Shown here one piece after another: positions 58,940 through 64,000 of a stretch of 64,000 bases of DNA. The notes below the pieces were generated by a model. That model ran no database searches, was not told the origin of the DNA, and saw nothing but the letters and a program-made list of their open reading frames with translations. Made by a program: the position numbers and the translations under genes. This stretch comes from Buddleja alternifolia. Lineage: Eukaryota; Streptophyta; Magnoliopsida; Lamiales; Scrophulariaceae. Numbering within the stretch: the stretch's first letter is position 1; each line of letters starts with the position of its first letter. The stretch covers positions 19,917,101 to 19,981,100 of the forward strand of contig CM033396.1 of NCBI GenBank assembly GCA_019426215.1. The letters are read 5' to 3'.

Positions 58940-59950
58940 GTTAAGGGGATTCTATGTGTTCACTGTTCACTCTTGCCCATTCCTTGTTACTATTTGCCAC
59001 TCAGTTGACTCCTGCACCTCCTTGCTCTGCTCATTTCCCTTGTTTCCATTCTCTCTTGTTCTGGCTCAGGTACAGTATGGGTGTTCTGTTTTAGCACCCA
59101 TACTTTCTAGCCCTTCTTTTTCTTGCACTGTTGTTCCTCATGGACATAACTTCTACAGAATTCATAATAAGTCGGCTTCCACTCAGGTAACCTGCTGCTC
59201 TATCACTCTACCTTTCTCATTCTCAATATTATATGATCAGGCATGTACTTAACATCCACTTCCACCAACAGCCTAGCATAGTGCACTCTCTCTTTCTTCA
59301 TTGTCATTTGATCTGCTAATATAGGAGTACTAATCAAACTACTATTTTTCTTAAAGAACTGCACCCCCAATACTTAAGATCTAAATTAATCAGCCGAACT
59401 CATACCCTCTCAATTTCTGATTTGCCATAATCGTGGTTTTCAATCCATGGTGTGACCATCATGCCTTACTATCAAAACGGATATACCATTTTCAACAACC
59501 TATCCCTGGCCTCCTCAGTATGAAATCTAACAATAAACATGCCATTAGGTTTAAGAGTACCTTATCAATGCCCATCTTACCCCATATGCGTCTCACATAG
59601 CCTTGATGATAGGATACGGGGGGTTTGCCCCTAATATGTAGCTAACCACTGCTGTATTCCAATACTTTACCTCAGATTTGATGTCACCGTCCCCAATTTC
59701 CCCACTACGACTCCATTTTTTGTGGCTGACTTCATATAGTTGAGCTTACACCCTGATTCTGAAGTTTTATCACATCAAAGTTATCCTAGATAGAGGCGCG
59801 ATTCACTCGATGGTTCTGCTCATCCAATGGTGCCTATGTGGGCCCTTCTCGTGCAGCTCTAGGTGACTTCGTTTGAAGGGTCTGCAAGCATTCCTTAGAG
59901 CTTCAATGACCTCTGGTTCTCCTTCATCTGTTGGTGCCTGTTAAAGTTTA
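58940..59950 (-). pseudogene. LINE ORF1 (DUF4283-type gag-like protein)
   Basis: The minus strand gives KYWNTAVVSYILGANPPYPIIKAM (first part) with W-x-x-A-V-V typical of DUF4283, then SEIERV-VRLINLDLKYW and, further on, PTYYEFCRSYVHEEQQCKKK, a CCHC-like knuckle (C-x6-H-x4-C). Frameshifts break it into at least four pieces. It binds RNA in intact elements. Confidence 0.6.
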
Positions 59951-59997
59951 TGCCCCAAGCACCCCGACTCGCAAAACGAAGGGGTCCCTCGGGGTTG

Positions 59998-62190
59998 TTA
60001 AAGCATGACTCGTTCGTGGGGGATAACTCTTTTTTTCGTGCGAGATTTGTATGTGAGAATATCTGCTTTGGTGTCGTGGTCGGGATTTTGTAGTAAATTA
60101 TCTCGTCGGTACCGGAATCCGCAGCCGGGATGATGTGTGTTGTACCCCTCCCCTGTTGGCGAGTTGGGGCTGAGTCTTCTTCAGGGGGGTGAGGGGTTCA
60201 CACCCCTCTGAGTTGATTAGGGGAGGGGGAGACGAACCGAACCCGAATTATTGGGCGAGACCCTCTTTCTTCAACTGAAAAAATTGGAAAAACCTTGTCG
60301 TACATACGACGCATTCCTGAATGGACTACTCGATAATAGTCATTCTCGACAGCGATTAGCGCCCATCGTTACCTCCTCCACAAACACACTTGTTTTCACG
60401 TGGCCCTCCTGAGAGCAGGTCTTAGGTTCCCCGTTCCCACCTTCTTTGTTTCCGTAGCCAATAGGTATGGCATTCCGCTGAATCAGTTTGCACCTAACGC
60501 TATTCGGATGATAGCTGTTGTGCCGTTCTCGTAGTATCATGGTATCGAGCCCACAACCGAGTTCTTTTATACTCTCTTCCATCCCCGTTCTAGTGTTGCG
60601 GATAGTGGGGTTTTTTACTTGACCTCCCGAGGTCCTGCTATTTTTCTTTCTGTCGCCCTGGGGACAAGCAATGGAAGAATACTTTTTCTACATTGCCCGC
60701 CCCAGTGTGGTATGGGCTTTCGCCGAGCATTTTGGAGAGGTTAGAGGAACACCATCCTACCCTCGTCAGTTATCTGAATACCACGTCAGGTGGTGCATTT
60801 TTTGAATTTCTCTCCCCGCCTTATGATAGCTTGTTGACAATCGCCTGTTACACCACTTTGGCTATAGCCCTGTGGGGGCTACCTGAGAGGTGCCACCATA
60901 GGTAGTGCTTTCGCTTGTTCTTTCTTGCTTGACTCGCTTTGTTTCTTCATATCTTATGCTGACCCTTGTTTTACTTGGTCGATTTGCAGAAAAAATGATG
61001 GATCTAGCACGTGCCCGGGAGTTTGTAAGCCGCAGGAGGCAGCGCCCTCCTTCATAAAAACCAGCTCTGCCTCCTCTACCCCCTTCGATGCCTCAGGATA
61101 CTCCATCTTTGACTTCTTCTCCTTCAGGTCAGGGTGGTTCTTCCAGGTCACGCACCAATCAGGAGAAGGTCCTTGCAAAAGACCCATGGCTGCCGAGACT
61201 CTTCCAGTGCACGTCCTCCCAAACGTGGCGGCTCGGGTATATCCATCCGTGAGATGATACCGACCTGCCCCTCAAGACTTCAGATCCGCTGGCTTCTTAA
61301 CCAGGTCCAGGGCTTCCGATCCTCCTACTTCTGCTCTATCCAGCAACGAACTTTCAATTTATGGTGGACTTCTTGCAGAGGCTTCCCAATTCCAACGGAC
61401 CGCCACCACCTGGAGAACATGTCTCCCCTGAAGAGGTCTGAAGCCGCGGCACTGATTTTCCCTAAGGTAATACGATTCCTTTCATGCGTGGCTTGATTAT
61501 GTGTTTTCATGTGGTTATGACTCTTGTATAAAAATGTACTGTAGTGTATGCTGCTGGCGGGTCAGCTTTGCTGGATGCCTACAAGGGCGCGGAGGTGGAG
61601 GATCTGCAGAAGAGGCTAAACCGAGTCCAGGAGCAACTAAAAAGGTCCAGGATCATTGCTCCAGCAAGGACAGGGAGCTGAAGGCTCTTCAAAAGGACTT
61701 TAACAAGCTTCTTGCCGAGAAGGTGGATTTGGAGGCGACCCTTTCAACATGGAGATTGCTCATCCGCTGCCATGAAAGACACTCTACTTAAGGCGCATGA
61801 GACCTCGATCGCCGAGTTGCCTTCATCTGAAGAGGCCAAGCCTTGGTTGCCAAGTTTAAGGCTGACTTCTGGCTTCTAAAGAATTCGAGCGCCTCACTGA
61901 CGACAAAATCTTCGGGTTCTTTGTCAAAGGTTTCGAAGGATGTGTGCTCAATTCAAGGTGAAGGGCTTTCCTCCAGAAGGGGTCTCCGCAGATTTCCTAG
62001 ATTGTGACGCAGCTCTTCTTGATGCATGCTGCTTTAGATCCGCTTCTTCGGGTCCGTCCCCTCCTCCAGCCGCAGATCAACCATTGTCGAGTCGCCCGAT
62101 CTGCCGGCAGGTGGTGCCAAGGCTCCAGCTGAGGTCGATGTCCCGGGTGGTGCAGGAGTTGATGCCCAGGCTGCTCCCCCTGAAGCCTTG
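59998..62190 (+). pseudogene. Antisense Transposase_28-type gene of element D (plus strand here)
   Basis: Transposase_28 domain: NPNYWARPS (60243 region), then FHVALLRAGLRFPVPTFFVS and ANRYGIPLNQFAPNAIRMI (60390-60520), and DSGVFYLTSRGPAIFL (60600-60655). After that the frame changes; a SYLNTTSGGAFFEFLSPP block follows (60760-60820). A Lys/Glu-rich coiled coil spans about 61580-61760, and the C-terminus carries KGFEGC (61929) and SADFLDCDAALLDA (61985-62030). Multiple stops and shifts. The start is lost at the junction with the LINE. Confidence 0.72.
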
Positions 62191-62838
62191 AAAAATTCGA
62201 TGCTTCCCTTTTTAAGACTTGGTTTTTGACGGGCATATGTAGCCCTAGTATTTCGAAACACCTTTTATTTTTGCTGTTTTGATGGCCTGTGTTGCCTTTT
62301 TGACAAATTCTTGCTCGTTTTGCTGTCCCTGCCCAGGTTGGGCTGTTGACATCTTTTATTATGCATGTTAGGTTAGACTCGTACTTCTTACTTTGTTACC
62401 CGCATTTTTGACATTTTGGTGCGAATATTTTGCTTTATGTGCTGAACATGTTTACTTACATTGTTTTGGGATGTGTGATGTCCATCTTGCATATGGTGTA
62501 CCTGCTATGTCTTATAAAAGAAAAGCTTAAGAGTAATTGTTTGCACAAATTCACCAAGGAATGATCTAACCTTACTGTTGAATTACCACGAGATAATCAC
62601 TAGGACAATAACGAATTAGGTTATCACGACCATACCTCGACTAGGGGCACCTCTATGAAAATATTACAATCGTATCTTTCTTCTCGTTAACACAAACATG
62701 TCCTTAGAGAATCTGGGTAGGACCTTTTATCTACCATTCCTCACAGGAAAACAAAACAAAAATGCATTAGTTCTCAGGTGGTACCCACCAGACCTACACT
62801 GAGCTATAGCCCAGTTGGGTCAGGTGGTCCACAAATTG

Positions 62839-63087
62839 TTGCAATCGTGGGGACTTGCATCATCACCTCCGTCAACTTCTTAGTAATTTCCTGACACGTA
62901 CAATCGTGGGGACTTGTACTGTCACTATGCAATCATGGGGACTTGCCTTTCTCTTGTTCTTATGCAATCGTGGTGCCTTGCATCGGGATCAAACACTCTT
63001 TTCAGGTGCGTACAATCGTGGGGACTTGTACCACCTCCGTGTAATATTGGACACTCACCGCAACTATGCAATCGTGGGGACTTGCAT
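62839..63087 (-). repeat. Array of six 22-bp hairpin units in element D
   Basis: Units at 62839, 62898, 62927, 62962, 63010 and 63066 (shown as complement on the plus strand). Four have perfect 6-bp stems (GTACAA/TTGTAC twice, ATGCAA/TTGCAT twice); the unit at 62962 has loop GGCACCACGA, the others GTCCCCACGA or GTCCCCATGA. Same plan as in element C. Confidence 0.85.
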
Positions 63088-63680
63088 TTACCTTCTGCCT
63101 TATATTCCCTTTTTTCCTCCCTCCGTCGAAAATATTCCTTATGGGCTAGGTGGCCAGCCCATACCGAAGGTATCCTTATGTCCCACATTCTCCGTGCCTT
63201 CCCCCTTATTCCTTCTCCGACCTTATGACTGCCCCTTTCTCCTTGTCTCTCCAAACCCCGGTCTTTTCTTAGGTAGCCCCGTAAATGTTCCCAGGATCTA
63301 CCCTCCTTATCTCTCCCGGCCTGGAGACCGTCTGATCTGTAGGCGAATTATCCCTGCCTAGACAGATCCGGGTCCACACACAGATGGTACAGTCCTAACC
63401 TCCGACTACCTCCATTGCACCAGCAACCCTTTACTCCACAATTTATCATACATACTTTACATATAGGTACAATTCAGTCTTGCACTTTTGAAAATAAATC
63501 TTACTTCATTGGGAGCTTTGCATGTGGCCCTGCAAAGAAGGCTTGACAATTCTCGTACCTGAAAGTCACAACGATCACCACTTCCAAAAGGATTATTAGG
63601 AAAACTTAAGTTTTTCTTACGACACAAAAACAATTCAAAAGTTAAAAATGGGAATAAAAGGAATAGTGCAACCCTCGCGG

Positions 63681-64000
63681 CTACACGTAAAACTTCTTTA
63701 GGTTCTGCATATTCCACGGGCGAGGGAGTGGCCTACCCTCCCCATCTTCCAGCTCATATGCCCCTCTAGCTAACACCTTGGTAACCTTGTATGGGCCCTC
63801 CCAGTTAGGGTCTAGTTTCTTCACCGTTCGCACCGCATCTGCACTCTTCAGCACCAGATCCCCCACCTGGACAGATCTGACCTTCACTTTTGTTCCTTGA
63901 GCCTTCAAGATACGCTGCTTGTATTGTTCGATCCTTAAGCATGCCTTGTCTGTGACTTCGTCAATTAATTCCAGCTCCTCCCTTAGCCTCTCTTCGTTTT
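63681..64000 (-). CDS. Integrase C-terminus of element D (partial)
   Basis: One open minus-strand frame from the window edge to the stop at 63681: EELELIDEVTDKACLRIEQY, then VQVGDLVLKSADAV, GPYKVTKVLARGAYELEDG and the end NLKKFYV. This is the chromodomain-less Gypsy integrase C-terminus as in B and C. No stop within the visible part. Confidence 0.85.
   Translation of the reverse strand, partial: NEERLREELELIDEVTDKACLRIEQYKQRILKAQGTKVKVRSVQVGDLVLKSADAVRTVKKLDPNWEGPYKVTKVLARGAYELEDGEGRPLPRPWNMQNLKKFYV

Larger units (their letters stand above)
53803..59990 (-). mobile_element. L1-type LINE relic, minus strand, split by a solo LTR
   Basis: A short T-run (53803-53812, with one C in it) is the A-rich tail on the minus strand, with a TAATAAAG-like signal inside it. 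Going 3' to 5' along the element: zinc-binding RT domain (54139-54411), RT thumb and palm (54637-55670), linker to endonuclease (55859-56390), a 1.6-kb insertion, endonuclease N-terminus (58663-58878), and ORF1 (58940-59950). The 5' end meets element D near 59990. It is degenerate throughout. Confidence 0.8.
59990..64000 (-). mobile_element. 3' half of Gypsy element D, minus strand, open at the window edge
   Basis: From the right edge leftward: integrase C-terminus, spacer with hairpin array, and the antisense gene (plus strand here). It has C-type features. Its LTR should lie at the left but is not seen: the element is cut at about 59990, where LINE ORF1 sequence begins. Confidence 0.8.

Noticed and set aside
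59770..60400. LTR of element D expected left of its antisense gene
   Set aside because: No similarity to the C or B LTR in either orientation; LINE ORF1 sequence directly abuts the antisense gene remnant.

Overview
This is a nuclear plant (most likely eudicot) sequence. The evidence is: Ty3/Gypsy elements with plant-type integrase and a second RNase H, a Copia element whose 3' part resembles the SIRE type, a plant mobile domain (PMD) pseudogene with spliceosomal introns, CACTA and LINE relics, foldback MITEs, and one complete intron-containing gene for a plant dipeptide epimerase. The species cannot be named from the sequence. About nine tenths of the window is transposable-element DNA, most of it broken by stop codons that look like C-to-T or G-to-A decay.

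Layout. 1-3725: 3' end of a Copia element (env-like reading frame, polypurine tract, 1.9-kb LTR). 3730-6517: truncated Gypsy pol (fragment A). 6518-12005: a PMD pseudogene preceded by a cluster of five 25-bp palindromes and a repeat-filled 5'UTR intron, followed by two divergent paralogous small ORFs that share a symmetric intergenic region. 12006-16966: the intact epimerase gene with three related foldback MITEs around it. 17093-29376: a Mutator-like foldback element, split by a full-length 11.2-kb Gypsy element (B) inside it; the pair is bracketed by a 9-bp target duplication. 29671-31089: another terminal-inverted-repeat element. 31500-34919: a solo LTR (5-bp duplication TCAAA) inside an older LTR of opposite orientation. 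35115-36535: a CACTA transposase relic. 36536-38500: LTR-like DNA. 38501-53113: Gypsy element C, which carries a 3.27-kb internal tandem duplication of its RNase H-integrase-3' region. 53803-59990: a minus-strand LINE holding a 1.6-kb solo LTR. 59990-64000: the 3' half of a fourth Gypsy element (D) on the minus strand, running off the window.

The Gypsy elements B, C and D share one architecture. gag-PR-RT-RNaseH-aRNH-INT lies on the coding strand. A separate antisense gene with a Transposase_28 ('putative gypsy type transposon') domain lies between integrase and the 3' LTR, read in the opposite direction. This is the Tat/Retand-like plan. C and D additionally carry arrays of 22-bp hairpin units whose stems co-vary while the loop stays fixed, and C has a GT-AG intron inside integrase that B lacks.

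The best candidates for something undescribed are: the PMD-linked module (palindrome cluster plus divergent paralogous small ORFs), the co-varying hairpin arrays, and the integrase intron. The only gene here that looks functional for the host is the epimerase.
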